DNA from: Burkholderiaceae bacterium
GTDB taxonomy: Bacteria > Pseudomonadota > Gammaproteobacteria > Burkholderiales > Burkholderiaceae_C
Assembly (NCBI GenBank): GCA_017856435.1
Contig: JAFMFB010000026.1
Coordinates: 1-34,223, forward strand
Direction of reading: 5' to 3'
DNA length: 34,223 bases
In this document: in pieces, positions 17,256-26,207 of the stretch
How the letters are laid out: each line of letters starts with the position of its first letter
How positions within the stretch are numbered: position 1 is the stretch's first letter
The notes under the pieces: generated by a model
Databases searched by the model: none
The model's input: only the letters and a program-made list of their open reading frames with translations
Told to the model about the DNA's origin: nothing
Program-made: the position numbers and the translations under genes

Positions 17256-18950
17256 TTAGAAATTATCCAGCACGGCGCCCTTGCTGGCCGAGCAGGCGTT
17301 GAAAGCAAATTTGGCCTGGACGCCGCGGGTATAACGAGGCTCCGGTGCCTTCCAGGCCGCCTTGCGTTTGGCGATCTCGGCCTCAGCCACATTGAGTTCC
17401 AGCTTGAGCTGATGGGCATCAATGGTGATGCTGTCGCCCTCATTGACAAAGGCAATGGTGCCACCCACCGCAGCTTCCGGGGCCACATGGCCGACCACCA
17501 TGCCCCAGGTGCCACCAGAAAACCGTCCATCAGTGATTAAGCCAACGCTTTCGCCTAATCCAGCCCCGATTAAGGCACCGGTGGGCGCGAGCATTTCAGG
17601 CATGCCCGGGCCACCTTTGGGGCCGAGGTAGCGCAGCACCATTACATCGCCAGCCTTGATCTTGCCGTCCAGAATAGCCTTGAGGGCTGACTGTTCATCA
17701 TCAAAGACCCGGGCTGGCCCAGTGATGACCGGGTTCTTCAAGCCGGTGATCTTGGCCACAGCGCCCTCAGGCGATAGATTACCCTTCAGGATGGCGAGGT
17801 GCCCCTGCTTGTACATCGCGTTGTCAATGCTGCGAATCACATCCTGGTCCGCCCGCGGCTGGTCCGGTACATCCTTCAGCACTTCAGCAATTGTCTTGCC
17901 GGTAATGGTCATGCAGTCACCGTGCAGCAGACCGGCGTTGAGCAAGACTTTCATGACCTGAGGAATGCCACCGGCACGGTGCAGGTCGATCGCCAGATAT
18001 TTGCCGCTGGGCTTGAGATCGCAAATCACCGGGGTCTTGCGACGGACCCGCTCAAAGTCATCGATCGTCCATTCCACCTCGGCGGCGTGGGCGATCGCCA
18101 GGAAATGCAGCACCGCATTGGTGGAGCCCCCAGTGGCCATGATGACCGCCACCGCGTTTTCCAGGCTCTTGCGGGTCACGATATCCCGGGGCTTCAGATC
18201 CTTCTTGATGGCCTCGACCAGGACGCGGGCTGACTCCTTGGTGGAGCCTACTTTTTCGCTCTCTTCGTTGGCCATGGTGGAAGAGTAGGGCAGGCTCAGC
18301 CCCAAGGCCTCAAAGGCGCTGGACATGGTGTTGGCGGTGTACATGCCGCCGCAGGAACCCGAACCCGGTATGGCGCGCTTTTCGATTTCGTTCAGGTCAT
18401 GGTCATTCAGCTTGCCGGCTGCGTTTTCACCAACGGCCTCAAAGACGCTGACGATATTGAGCTCTTTGCCCTGATAGTGACCCGGCAGGATGGTGCCACC
18501 GTAGACGTAAATGGCAGGCACATTGGCACGCAGCATGCCCATCATGCCGCCAGGCATGTTCTTGTCGCAGCCCCCAACCACAACAACGCCATCCATCCAT
18601 TGGCCCTGAACACAGGTTTCAATGCAATCGGCAATGACTTCACGTGAAACCAGCGAGTATTTCATGCCCTCGGTGCCCATGGCCATGCCATCAGAAATGG
18701 TGGGAACACCAAAGATTTGGGCGTTGCCACCGGCTTCCTCGATGCCGATTACCGCGGCGTCAGCGAGTTTTTGCAGGCCGGAGTTGCAGGGGGTGATGGT
18801 GCTGTGTCCGTTGGCAACGCCGATCATGGGCTTGGTGAAGTCGCTTTCTTCATAGCCCATGCCGTAGTACATCGAGCGATTGGGCGCACGGGCCTTGCCT
18901 TCCGTGATGTTGGCAGAACGGCGATTGATCTTGATCGTTTTGATATCCAT
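17256..18950 (-). CDS. ilvD: Dihydroxy-acid dehydratase
   Basis: Encodes 564 residues and catalyses the third step of branched-chain amino acid synthesis, dehydrating 2,3-dihydroxy-isovalerate and its methylvalerate homologue. The iron-sulfur cysteines are Cys55 (TITPCNSG), Cys128 ([10 protein letters not shown]) and Cys200 ([15 protein letters not shown]), three ligands that fit a [2Fe-2S] plant/betaproteobacterial-type enzyme. The signature [14 protein letters not shown] is near the C-terminus. The start [18 protein letters not shown] agrees with homologues; no ribosome-binding site is evident. It is transcribed alone, divergent from lgt with 95 bases between starts. No other ilv gene is in the window. 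Confidence 0.96.
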   Translation of the reverse strand: MDIKTIKINRRSANITEGKARAPNRSMYYGMGYEESDFTKPMIGVANGHSTITPCNSGLQKLADAAVIGIEEAGGNAQIFGVPTISDGMAMGTEGMKYSLVSREVIADCIETCVQGQWMDGVVVVGGCDKNMPGGMMGMLRANVPAIYVYGGTILPGHYQGKELNIVSVFEAVGENAAGKLNDHDLNEIEKRAIPGSGSCGGMYTANTMSSAFEALGLSLPYSSTMANEESEKVGSTKESARVLVEAIKKDLKPRDIVTRKSLENAVAVIMATGGSTNAVLHFLAIAHAAEVEWTIDDFERVRRKTPVICDLKPSGKYLAIDLHRAGGIPQVMKVLLNAGLLHGDCMTITGKTIAEVLKDVPDQPRADQDVIRSIDNAMYKQGHLAILKGNLSPEGAVAKITGLKNPVITGPARVFDDEQSALKAILDGKIKAGDVMVLRYLGPKGGPGMPEMLAPTGALIGAGLGESVGLITDGRFSGGTWGMVVGHVAPEAAVGGTIAFVNEGDSITIDAHQLKLELNVAEAEIAKRKAAWKAPEPRYTRGVQAKFAFNACSASKGAVLDNF

Positions 18951-19045
18951 GGTGTGAGTGGCAGTTAGTCAGGGGCAAATCATCAAAGTTGCATAGTGTA
19001 AGCCGGAGTGTTTCAAGCCGGTCTGGCTGCGGCACAATTCAAGCC

Positions 19046-19861
19046 ATGCTAATTCATCCTCAGATTGACCCAGTCGCCCTGCAACTGGGGCCCCTGGCCA
19101 TTCACTGGTACGGCTTGACCTATCTGGCCGCATTCGGGCTTTTCTTCCTGCTGGGGCGGTTGCGTCTGCGCCACCAGCCCTATGTCTCAGTCACTGGGGC
19201 TGGAGCGTGGAAGCTTCAGGATGTCGAGGACATCCTGTTTTTTGGTGTGATTGGCGTTGTTCTGGGCGGGCGACTTGGCTATGTCCTGTTCTACAAGCCC
19301 CAGTACTATATGGCGCAACCTGCGGAGATTTTTGCGGTCTGGCAAGGCGGCATGAGCTTTCATGGGGGCTTGCTTGGGGTGATCGTCGCCATGATCTGGT
19401 TTGCCCAAAGCCGGAACAAGCCCTGGTTGCAGGTGGCTGATTTTGTTGCGCCCTGTGTCCCCACGGGTCTGGCAGCCGGGCGAATAGGGAATTTCATCAA
19501 CGGCGAACTCTGGGGCCGGGTGGCCGACCCGGCCTTGCCCTGGGCCATGGTCTTTCGGGGGGCGGGTGATGCGCCGAGGCACCCTTCTCAGTTGTACCAA
19601 TTCCTTCTGGAAGGCCTGCTCCTGTTTGTGGCGCTTTGGCTGTATGCGCGTCGGCCACGCAAACTGGGTCAGGTGGCGGGTGTCTTCATGATCGGCTACG
19701 GTTGTCTGAGGTTCTTGGCCGAATTTTTTAGAGAGCCTGACAATTTTCTGGGTTTGCTGGCGCTCAATCTCAGCATGGGTCAGTGGCTTTGTTTGCCCAT
19801 GATCGTGCTGGGTTTCTGGCTCTGGCTCAGACCCAGGCTGAGCGCTACGCGGGCACAATAG
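19046..19861 (+). CDS. lgt: Prolipoprotein diacylglyceryl transferase
   Basis: Encodes 271 residues of an integral inner-membrane enzyme with about seven helices. It moves diacylglycerol from phosphatidylglycerol to the lipobox cysteine of prelipoproteins, the first step of lipoprotein maturation. Visible family features are the N-terminal [23 protein letters not shown], the essential His in SFHGGLLG, and the Lgt signature [14 protein letters not shown]. The C-terminal helix [14 protein letters not shown] completes it. The frame is open 19 codons upstream, but homologues start at the ATG at 19046. It is divergent from ilvD. The following 141 bases hold only a weak AT-rich hairpin (19934-19949) and no clear terminator. 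Confidence 0.96.
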   Translation: MLIHPQIDPVALQLGPLAIHWYGLTYLAAFGLFFLLGRLRLRHQPYVSVTGAGAWKLQDVEDILFFGVIGVVLGGRLGYVLFYKPQYYMAQPAEIFAVWQGGMSFHGGLLGVIVAMIWFAQSRNKPWLQVADFVAPCVPTGLAAGRIGNFINGELWGRVADPALPWAMVFRGAGDAPRHPSQLYQFLLEGLLLFVALWLYARRPRKLGQVAGVFMIGYGCLRFLAEFFREPDNFLGLLALNLSMGQWLCLPMIVLGFWLWLRPRLSATRAQ

Positions 19862-20002
19862 AAGGTGGCAACGCAAGCATACAAACGCGGACCTGGCCTA
19901 TTGCAGGGCTGGTCGAGGCGCGACAAATTGGTAGAAAAGCCTGCTTTTCACAAGCACCGCCATGAACCTTGCGACTAGGTGGAATCGGCAATTCAATAGC
20001 CC

Positions 20003-20794
20003 ATGGTTGAAAAAATGAATGGCGAAATCCTTGTAGAGCGTCAAGGCACACTGGCCTATGTCACCCTGTCTTTTCCTGGCAAATTCAATGCCATGTCGCG
20101 CCGGATGTGGCGTGATCTGCGCACAACCTTCAGGTCCTTCCAGCACGAACAATCCCTGCGCTGCATAGTGATCCGGGGCGCGGGGGGGCATTTTTGTGCG
20201 GGTGGCGACATCTCGGAATACCCACAATTCCGTTACTCAGAGTCTGGTCTGCGTGAGTTCCACGAAGAAGATGTATGGGGTGGCTTGTCGGCGGTCCTGG
20301 ATTGCGATGTCCCGGTCGTTGCTCAGATTGAAGGCAATTGCATGGGGGCAGGTCTTGAGATTGCTTGTTGCTGCGACATACGCATCGCGTCCTCCACTTC
20401 AAAATTTGGCGCTCCGATCGGACACCTCGGTTTCCCGATGGCCCCACGCGAGGCGGCCCTGGTCCTGCGGGAGACCGGTGCCCTGACGGCTCGTGAATTG
20501 TTGCTTGAGGCAGGCATAATTAGCGCCGAATCGATGTTGCAGCGAGGCTTTCTGCACCGCTCGGTGGTGGATGCCACACTGATTCAGGAGGTTGCCGCCA
20601 GCGTTCGTCGGATCATTCAGTTGGCTCCGCTGGCCGCCCGCCGCAACAAGCAGGCCCTGCGTGCCTTGCTGCTGGACAGGCCCGATACCCTGGCCGCCTT
20701 GCTTCAGGGGGCCTATGCCTATGCGGATTCCCCCGAGCATCGGGAGGGTATTGATGCCTTTCTGGCCAAACGCAAGCCCGGCTATTCCCAATAA
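20003..20794 (+). CDS. Crotonase-fold (enoyl-CoA hydratase/isomerase family) enzyme
   Basis: Encodes 263 residues with the crotonase fold, which stabilises CoA-thioester enolates. The oxyanion segments are FCAGGDISEY (about residues 64-73) and IEGNCMGAGLEIA (109-121). Glu119 matches Glu144 of rat enoyl-CoA hydratase, but the second catalytic glutamate (Glu164, in FGQPE) is replaced by Ile139 in FGAPIGHLGF, and the usual PGAGG is APREA. It is therefore unlikely to be a normal hydratase; an isomerase, thioesterase or decarboxylase of the same fold is more likely. The next gene, 37 bases on, is malonyl-CoA synthetase, so a malonyl- or methylmalonyl-CoA-related reaction is an attractive inference. 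The ATG at 20003 is used; 20015 is an alternative. Confidence 0.8.
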   Translation: MVEKMNGEILVERQGTLAYVTLSFPGKFNAMSRRMWRDLRTTFRSFQHEQSLRCIVIRGAGGHFCAGGDISEYPQFRYSESGLREFHEEDVWGGLSAVLDCDVPVVAQIEGNCMGAGLEIACCCDIRIASSTSKFGAPIGHLGFPMAPREAALVLRETGALTARELLLEAGIISAESMLQRGFLHRSVVDATLIQEVAASVRRIIQLAPLAARRNKQALRALLLDRPDTLAALLQGAYAYADSPEHREGIDAFLAKRKPGYSQ

Positions 20795-20831
20795 TTTTCC
20801 GATCAAGTTACTTTAAAAGAAGTCAATCAGC

Positions 20832-22364
20832 ATGTCACCTTCCAATGCCAATTTGTTTGTCGCCCTGCGTAAGGCTTTCCCTGCAAACCTGGATGAAGTG
20901 GCCATCGAAACCGATGGGGAGCTGCTTTATTCCTGGCGGGATCTGGAGCGCGCTACGGCCATGTTGGCCAATTTATTGCAGTCCCTGAGCTTGCCTGCTG
21001 GCGCTCGGATTGCTGTGCAGGTCGAAAAATCGGTTGAGGCGGTCATGCTGTACCTGGCCACGCTAAGGGCTGGGTATGTCTTTCTGCCGCTCAATACGGC
21101 TTACCAAAGTGCCGAAATTGAATACTTTATTGCCAATGCCGAGCCGTCGGTGGTGGTTTGTAGCGGCAAAAATTTCGGCTGGGTCAGCAAGCTTGCGTTC
21201 AAGGCCGGAACTCAGCATGTGTTTACGCTGGATGACAACCGAACTGGTTCTCTGCTGGAGCGCGCAGCCTTTTGTTCAGACCAGCACCAACCAGTCTGGT
21301 CCAAGCCGGATGATCTGGCAGCCATTCTCTATACCAGCGGCACCACGGGCAGAAGCAAGGGCGCCATGCTGACGCATGAGAATCTTCTAAGCAACGCGGT
21401 GGTGCTGAAGTCCTATTGGGGTTGGCAGCCGGGCGATGTGCTGATCCATGCACTGCCGATCTTCCATGTGCACGGCCTGTTCGTGGCCTTGCATGGGGCA
21501 CTGCTCAACGGCAGCAAGATGATCTGGCTGACCAAATTTGACCCCAAGCGCGTGATTGAAAAAATGCCCGAGGCCACAGTCTTCATGGGGGTGCCCACCC
21601 TTTACGTGCGGATGCTGGCCGAACCCTCCCTGACCCGAGAGATCGCCAGCCACATGCGGCTGTTCATCGCTGGTTCAGCACCTTTGTTGATCGAAACCTT
21701 TACCGAATGGCAACAACGTACCGGCCACACGATTCTTGAGCGTTATGGTATGAGCGAAACCATCATGCTCACCTCCAATCCCTATGAAGCCAGGGATGGT
21801 GAACGTCGTGGCGGCACGGTGGGGTTTCCCTTGCCCGGCGTCAGTCTGCGGGTCTGTGACGATGGTGGAAACGTTTTGCCTAAAAACGAAATCGGAGGCA
21901 TTCAGGTCAAGGGCCCGAATGTCTTCAGCGGCTACTGGCGCATGCCCGAAAAAACCCGTGAAGAATTTACCGATGATGGGTTCTTCAAGACGGGGGATGT
22001 CGGAAAAATCGACGATCGAGGCTATGTCGTGATCGTGGGCCGCAGTAAGGACCTGATCATCAGCGGCGGTTACAACGTCTATCCGGCAGAGATTGAGGGC
22101 TATATCAACGAGTTGCCTGGTGTGGACGAGAGTGCTGTGGTTGGCGTGGCGCATCCGGATTTCGGCGAAGTTGGCGTCGCAGTGGTTGTGCGCAAGCCGG
22201 GTTCTACGCTTGATGGCGATCAGATTGTTGCGTCCCTCAAGGCCAAGCTGGCCAACTTCAAGATCCCCAAGCGATGCTTTGTGGTGGACAGTCTGCCTCG
22301 CAACACCATGGGCAAGGTGCAAAAAAACCTGCTCCGCGATCAGCATAAATCGCTGTTTATCTGA
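20832..22364 (+). CDS. matB: Malonyl-CoA synthetase (malonate--CoA ligase)
   Basis: Encodes 510 residues of the acyl-adenylate-forming superfamily, making malonyl-CoA from malonate, ATP and CoA. The P-loop-like motif YTSGTTGRSKGAM is at about residues 166-178. The acid pocket is MatB-like: PIFHVHGLFVALHGALL, then YGMSETIMLTSNPY and RRGGTVGFPLPGVSLR, where the arginines near residue 325 are placed to bind the free carboxylate of malonate (family knowledge). The hinge and lid show FFKTGDVGKIDDRGY, GRSKDLIISGGYNVYPAEIE and catalytic Lys495 (NTMGKVQKN). AAGAAG precedes the ATG. It follows the crotonase-fold gene and ends at a strong terminator. No malonate transporter or malonyl-CoA decarboxylase (MatA) is present nearby; methylmalonate is a possible extra substrate. 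Confidence 0.9.
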   Translation: MSPSNANLFVALRKAFPANLDEVAIETDGELLYSWRDLERATAMLANLLQSLSLPAGARIAVQVEKSVEAVMLYLATLRAGYVFLPLNTAYQSAEIEYFIANAEPSVVVCSGKNFGWVSKLAFKAGTQHVFTLDDNRTGSLLERAAFCSDQHQPVWSKPDDLAAILYTSGTTGRSKGAMLTHENLLSNAVVLKSYWGWQPGDVLIHALPIFHVHGLFVALHGALLNGSKMIWLTKFDPKRVIEKMPEATVFMGVPTLYVRMLAEPSLTREIASHMRLFIAGSAPLLIETFTEWQQRTGHTILERYGMSETIMLTSNPYEARDGERRGGTVGFPLPGVSLRVCDDGGNVLPKNEIGGIQVKGPNVFSGYWRMPEKTREEFTDDGFFKTGDVGKIDDRGYVVIVGRSKDLIISGGYNVYPAEIEGYINELPGVDESAVVGVAHPDFGEVGVAVVVRKPGSTLDGDQIVASLKAKLANFKIPKRCFVVDSLPRNTMGKVQKNLLRDQHKSLFI

Positions 22365-22369
22365 AGCAA

Positions 22370-22403
22370 AAAAATGACTCCTCGGTCAAGAGGAGTCATT
22401 TTT
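22370..22403. terminator. Bidirectional terminator, matB / usp
   Basis: A 14-base-pair perfect stem, AAAAATGACTCCTC (22370-22383) with GAGGAGTCATTTTT (22390-22403), has a six-base loop. It begins six bases after the matB stop and serves the convergent usp gene as well. Confidence 0.92.
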
Positions 22404-22451
22404 ATGAAGGCGATCAGGTTTGCTTGGCCGGTCGCCAGCTCCTGACAGTTT

Positions 22452-22895
22452 TTAGCGCAGCACCAGCACAGGGATGTGCGAGTGGGTCAAAACCTGCTGG
22501 GTTTCACTTCCGAGCAGCAGGCGTTTGATGCCACGCCGTCCATGGGACGCCATCACGATCAGGTCGCATTTGTGCTTTTTGGCAGTGGCAATGACCGCCT
22601 CACTGACCAGATCTGATTTTGCGATCACTGGCTTGACCTTGACGCTTTTACTTTTGGCGGATTTGGCAACGGCATCAACAATCGCCTGACCGTGTGCAGC
22701 CCATTGTTTCTCAATGCGGTTAACCTCGCTGGCGGCCAGGGCTACACCGCCCTCAAAATAGGTTTGGGGATAGCGGGGCACCACCTTGAGGGCCACCAAC
22801 TCCGCGCCAGTCAGTTGAGCCAAGGATATGGCTTGATTGACGGCCTTTTTCGAGAGGCTGCTGCCATCTGTTGCAACTAGAATTTTTTGATACAT
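22452..22895 (-). CDS. Universal stress protein (UspA family)
   Basis: Encodes 147 residues, a single Usp domain of the ATP-binding type. The N-terminus MYQKILVATDGSSLSKKA gives the conserved Asp9, and the nucleotide motif near the end is ASHGRRGIKRLLLGSET (usual form G-x2-G-x9-G-S; the first glycine is Ala here, common in proteobacterial members). Usp proteins accumulate in starvation, oxygen limitation and other stress; the biochemical output is often unclear. GGAG lies six bases before the ATG. A perfect FNR-type site (22952-22965) and a -10-like TATGCT (complement of 22925-22930) lie upstream, so oxygen-responsive control is likely. hemH is upstream on the same strand, 181 bases away. Confidence 0.93.
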   Translation of the reverse strand: MYQKILVATDGSSLSKKAVNQAISLAQLTGAELVALKVVPRYPQTYFEGGVALAASEVNRIEKQWAAHGQAIVDAVAKSAKSKSVKVKPVIAKSDLVSEAVIATAKKHKCDLIVMASHGRRGIKRLLLGSETQQVLTHSHIPVLVLR

Positions 22896-22951
22896 GGCTT
22901 TCTCCGCTTGATTGAAGTCAGGTCAGCATACAGCGACACCAAATCGCTAGA

Positions 22952-22965
22952 TTGATTTACATCAA
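22952..22965 (-). promoter_or_regulatory. FNR/ANR-type binding site upstream of usp
   Basis: TTGAT-TTAC-ATCAA is a full match to the FNR/ANR consensus (TTGAT-N4-ATCAA). On the minus strand a TATGCT -10-like hexamer (22925-22930) predicts a start near 22918, putting the site centre at about -40.5. That is the class II activator position. Recognition of FNR sites is established; use here is inferred. Confidence 0.7.
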
Positions 22966-22970
22966 GATTG

Positions 22971-22984
22971 AAACGGATCCGTTT
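22971..22984. repeat. Perfect 14-base palindrome next to the FNR site
   Basis: AAACGGATCCGTTT is its own reverse complement. It starts five bases beyond the FNR-type site in the hemH-usp gap. It could be an operator for a dimeric regulator; no family is recognised. Confidence 0.35.
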
Positions 22985-23076
22985 TTGCGATCAAAACCTA
23001 GATTGGATTGCTCATAGTCACCTGAATAGGCAACCATTTTTTTGAGTGGACTTGCTGTTCAGTCCCCGGGGAGGGA

Positions 23077-24129
23077 TCATTTGGGAAAAGGCCCTGTGGG
23101 TGTCGTCGACAGGGGCCAGCCTCCTAGATGACGCAACCCGATTTGCCCCATGGCTGCCACCCAGTCAGGTTGATCGTTCAGGCAGTCGATGTAGTGAAAC
23201 TCGTTGCCGCCTGCCTCCAGAAACGCCGTGCGAGCCTCCTGCGCAATTTCTTCGAGTGTTTCCAGGCAGTCTGCGGTAAAGCCCGGACAAACGACATCCA
23301 CGCGCTGGACGCCGTCGTGGGCCATTTTTATCAGGGTTGGCTCGGTGTAAGGCTCCAGCCACTTGGCCTTGCCAAATCGAGATTGAAATGTCAGGCGGTA
23401 TTGGTCAGACGACAGTTCAAGCGCTTGGGCCAGCAGCCGCGCGGTCTTGTGGCATTCACAGTAGTAGGGGTCACCCAGGTGCAGGGTGCGTAGCGGCACA
23501 CCGTGAAAGCTCATCACCAGCTGATCGGGTCGACCATGAGTCTGCCAGTAGTGACGAACCCGGGCAGCCAGGGCCTGGATATAGCCGGGGTCATCATGGT
23601 AGTGATTGATAAAACGAAACTCAGGCAAGTTGCGAACCTTGCGTCCCCAGTGGTAAACCGCATCACAGACGCTAGCGCTTGTGGTGGCCGAGTACTGAGG
23701 ATAGGCTGGCATGATCAGAATGCGCATGACGCCCTCAGCTTTGAGGGCGTCGAGTTGGTTGGGGATCGAGGGTTGACCATAGCGCATGGCAGGACGAACA
23801 ATGACGGGTTCGCCCCGTGATTCAAACCACGCTTGTAGCAATTGGGCCTGTTTTTCAGTCCAGACCTTGAGCGGGGAACCCTGGGGCGTCCAGATGCTGG
23901 CGTACTTGGCCGCCGACTTTGCCGGCCGCACCCGCAAGATGATGCCGTGCAGGATCAGCCACCAGACGAGGCGGGGAATTTCCACCACCCTCGGGTCACT
24001 CAGAAATTCAGCCAGATAGTGCCTCAGTGCAGCGGGCGTGGGTGCTTCTGGGGTTCCAAGGTTGCACAGCAAAATAGCTGTACGCTGGACGCTACCGTGG
24101 GTGTGTTTGGGTTCGGGACGAAAAGCCAT
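23077..24129 (-). CDS. hemH: Ferrochelatase
   Basis: Encodes 350 residues and inserts ferrous iron into protoporphyrin IX, the last step of haem synthesis, at the inner membrane surface. The N-terminal [19 protein letters not shown] and [11 protein letters not shown] are typical, as is IWTPQGSPL. Catalytic His209 lies in MSFHGVP and Glu290 in [14 protein letters not shown]. Only one plausible start exists, the ATG at 24129, and homologues begin the same way. GAGAG lies about ten bases upstream. That start is 18 bases from the divergent HAD hydrolase start, so its promoter must overlap the HAD coding sequence. No terminator is evident after it, and read-through into usp is possible. Confidence 0.96.
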   Translation of the reverse strand: MAFRPEPKHTHGSVQRTAILLCNLGTPEAPTPAALRHYLAEFLSDPRVVEIPRLVWWLILHGIILRVRPAKSAAKYASIWTPQGSPLKVWTEKQAQLLQAWFESRGEPVIVRPAMRYGQPSIPNQLDALKAEGVMRILIMPAYPQYSATTSASVCDAVYHWGRKVRNLPEFRFINHYHDDPGYIQALAARVRHYWQTHGRPDQLVMSFHGVPLRTLHLGDPYYCECHKTARLLAQALELSSDQYRLTFQSRFGKAKWLEPYTEPTLIKMAHDGVQRVDVVCPGFTADCLETLEEIAQEARTAFLEAGGNEFHYIDCLNDQPDWVAAMGQIGLRHLGGWPLSTTPTGPFPK

Positions 24130-24147
24130 GCGTTATTCTCTCGCAAC

Positions 24148-24840
24148 ATGCTGAATACAAAAAAAATCAAGGCAATTTCCTTGGACCTGGACGATACCTT
24201 GTGGCCTATTGCGCCTGTGATGGTGCGTGCCGAGACTGCCTTGCAGGATTGGCTCAGACCCAGAGCGCCTAAAACTGCGCAGACTTTATCCCATACGGCT
24301 CAGCGACTGGCCATCAGGCAGCAGATTCAACAGCAGCGCCCTGAGATTGGTCATGACCTGGGAACTCTGCGCAAGGAAATCATCCGCCATGTTCTTCAGA
24401 ATGAAAATGAAGACACTGGCTTGGTCGATTCGGCCTATGACGTCTTTTATGCCGCTCGTCTGCAGGTCGAGCTCTATGAAGACGCAAGACCGGCACTGGC
24501 ATGGCTGTCTGCCCGATTTCCTCTGGTTGCCATTTCAAATGGTAATGCCGACATCCGGCGCGTGGGCTTGGGCGACTATTTTGCGCAAGGCTTAAGTGCG
24601 CAGAACCTGGGCATTGGTAAACCCGATGTGCGTATTTTTCAGGCGGCTGCTGAGGCGGCAGGCGTCCATACCAGCGAAGTCTTGCATGTGGGCGACGATG
24701 CCATGCTGGACGTGATGGGCTCTCTTGGTGCGGGCATGCAGGCGGCCTGGATGAACCGCAACGGCCAGAACTGGTCGCATCAAGACCAGCCTCATGTCAC
24801 GGTCGCAGACATGCGTCAGCTGTGTGATCTGCTGGCCTGA
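24148..24840 (+). CDS. HAD-superfamily hydrolase (subfamily IA)
   Basis: Encodes 230 residues. HAD motif I is ISLDLDDTLW with Asp13 as nucleophile and Asp15 as acid/base; motif II is AISNGNAD; motif III Lys and motif IV acidic residues are in GKPDVRIF and LHVGDDAMLDVMG. The helical cap between residues about 20 and 100 fits subfamily IA phosphatases such as YjjG-like nucleotidases or phosphoglycolate phosphatase relatives. The exact substrate cannot be told. The longer open frame runs antisense through hemH and is discarded; ATG 24148 begins just before the HAD core as in homologues. No ribosome-binding site is seen, so translation from a very short leader is possible. It is convergent with hpnE over a 40-base gap that lacks a clear terminator. 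Confidence 0.88.
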   Translation: MLNTKKIKAISLDLDDTLWPIAPVMVRAETALQDWLRPRAPKTAQTLSHTAQRLAIRQQIQQQRPEIGHDLGTLRKEIIRHVLQNENEDTGLVDSAYDVFYAARLQVELYEDARPALAWLSARFPLVAISNGNADIRRVGLGDYFAQGLSAQNLGIGKPDVRIFQAAAEAAGVHTSEVLHVGDDAMLDVMGSLGAGMQAAWMNRNGQNWSHQDQPHVTVADMRQLCDLLA

Positions 24841-24880
24841 CCAGGCCCGGCTCAGCTTGGCCAGCTTGGCCCAGGAGCGC

Positions 24881-26179
24881 TTATGACGGCAACTCTGTCA
24901 GAGCGTTGACGGCGCAGCGGGCGTTACGGATTGCCCCTTCAAGGGTGGCGGGGTAGGGCCCATCCACATAATCGCCACAGGCCAACAGTCCAGCCCCAAT
25001 TTTTGCAGCGGGTCGGCGAAGTCCGGGTAGGCAGGCAAAGGTCGCGCGTTTTTCAACCACGGTCTGAACCGGCAGGAGTTGCAGCCCTAATTCGGCCTGC
25101 GCCTGCAGCAAAACCTGGCTCTGTAGTGTCTGCTGATCGCCTGAGCTGGCACTGACAACAAAAGCCAGCAAACCAGGGGGGCCGCCAAGCTGGCCGCGAT
25201 CGAATACGAATTGCGCTGGGGTCTGTGGTGATGCTGAAAGCGCCAGCATGGGATGCGATAGCCTGGCCTTTGGCGACCAGGCATAGACGGTGGTGATGGC
25301 TTCAAATTCCAGTTTTCGCGCAAGCTCTATCCATTGAGTCACCGGAGCCGACAATTCAGTTGGCAAACCATGAATTGAGTTTTCAAGCAAGCGACACCCC
25401 TCAATGGGCGGGACGGCAAGAATGACTGATTCGTATCGCTGCCCATTGACCTGCCAGTGCCCATTGTCAAGACACGCTTGTGAAACGCGTTGACCGGTAT
25501 GGATCAGGACCTGCTGCCGTGCCAGCCAATCGGCTGCGGCTTGGGGAAAAAGTCTGCCCAGGTCGGTCATGGGCAACAAAAGATTGGAGCCTCCGGGAGC
25601 GCTAAACAGGGCGTCTTTCAGGACACGCAGCAGGCATTGCGCGCTGGCGCGTTCGGGTGGTGTGTTCAGGGCGGACTCGCACAGTGGGCCAATCAGTTCT
25701 TTGGTGATGGTTGGTGCCATGGAGGCGCACAAGTGCGCCACAGTTAGCCCTTCATCGCATAGGAAGTTGGCTTGCTGCCATGACCAGGCATGCCGCATGA
25801 GGGAGAGCCGTTCTCGCCAGGACCAGCCCCTGGCCAGCATGACACCCACCAGTACATCGAGCGGGCTGGCCAGGGTGGGGAGTCTCAGGCCATGACCGTC
25901 AGGAAACATCAGGGTTAGGGGCAGCCGCAGCAACGCCTCGCTGGTTTTGACCCCAACCTGATCCATGAGGGCAAGCGTCTCTTGGTAGGCGCCGATCAGT
26001 ATGTGCTGCCCGTTGTCGAGAATGACTGGTCGGCCATCAGGCAATTCGCTTTGCAAGGCACGTGCCCGTCCGCCCAGCATCCGGGAGGATTCGAACACTG
26101 TGACCTCATGGCCAGCTTGCCTGGCAAACACCGCCGCAGCAAGGCCCGACCACCCAGCTCCGACCACGGCAATCTTCAT
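24881..26179 (-). CDS. hpnE: Hydroxysqualene dehydroxylase HpnE
   Basis: Encodes 432 residues of an FAD-dependent amine-oxidase-like enzyme that reduces hydroxysqualene to squalene. The FAD-binding Rossmann start is KIAVVGAGWSGLAAAVFARQ, followed by VTVFESSRMLGGRARAL and a carotenoid-desaturase-like LDNGQHILIGAY. The C-terminal FAD contact is GLLACGDYVDGPYPATLEGAI. It is the third gene of hpnC-hpnD-hpnE in the usual order, 28 bases after hpnD. Carotenoid desaturases share the fold, but the flanking HpnC and HpnD settle the assignment. A tandem nine-base repeat (AGCTTGGCC twice, 24854-24871) lies just past the stop. Confidence 0.93.
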   Translation of the reverse strand: MKIAVVGAGWSGLAAAVFARQAGHEVTVFESSRMLGGRARALQSELPDGRPVILDNGQHILIGAYQETLALMDQVGVKTSEALLRLPLTLMFPDGHGLRLPTLASPLDVLVGVMLARGWSWRERLSLMRHAWSWQQANFLCDEGLTVAHLCASMAPTITKELIGPLCESALNTPPERASAQCLLRVLKDALFSAPGGSNLLLPMTDLGRLFPQAAADWLARQQVLIHTGQRVSQACLDNGHWQVNGQRYESVILAVPPIEGCRLLENSIHGLPTELSAPVTQWIELARKLEFEAITTVYAWSPKARLSHPMLALSASPQTPAQFVFDRGQLGGPPGLLAFVVSASSGDQQTLQSQVLLQAQAELGLQLLPVQTVVEKRATFACLPGLRRPAAKIGAGLLACGDYVDGPYPATLEGAIRNARCAVNALTELPS

Positions 26180-26207
26180 CGACTCTTCGCCTTACAGTCT
26201 CATAGAC

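Noticed and set aside
19934-19949. GAAAAG-CCTG-CTTTTC hairpin after lgt
   Set aside because: AT-rich six-base-pair stem without a following T-run; not convincing as a terminator.
24854-24871. Tandem nine-base repeat AGCTTGGCC between the HAD gene and hpnE
   Set aside because: Only two copies, no flanking mobile-element features and no T-run; probably chance.
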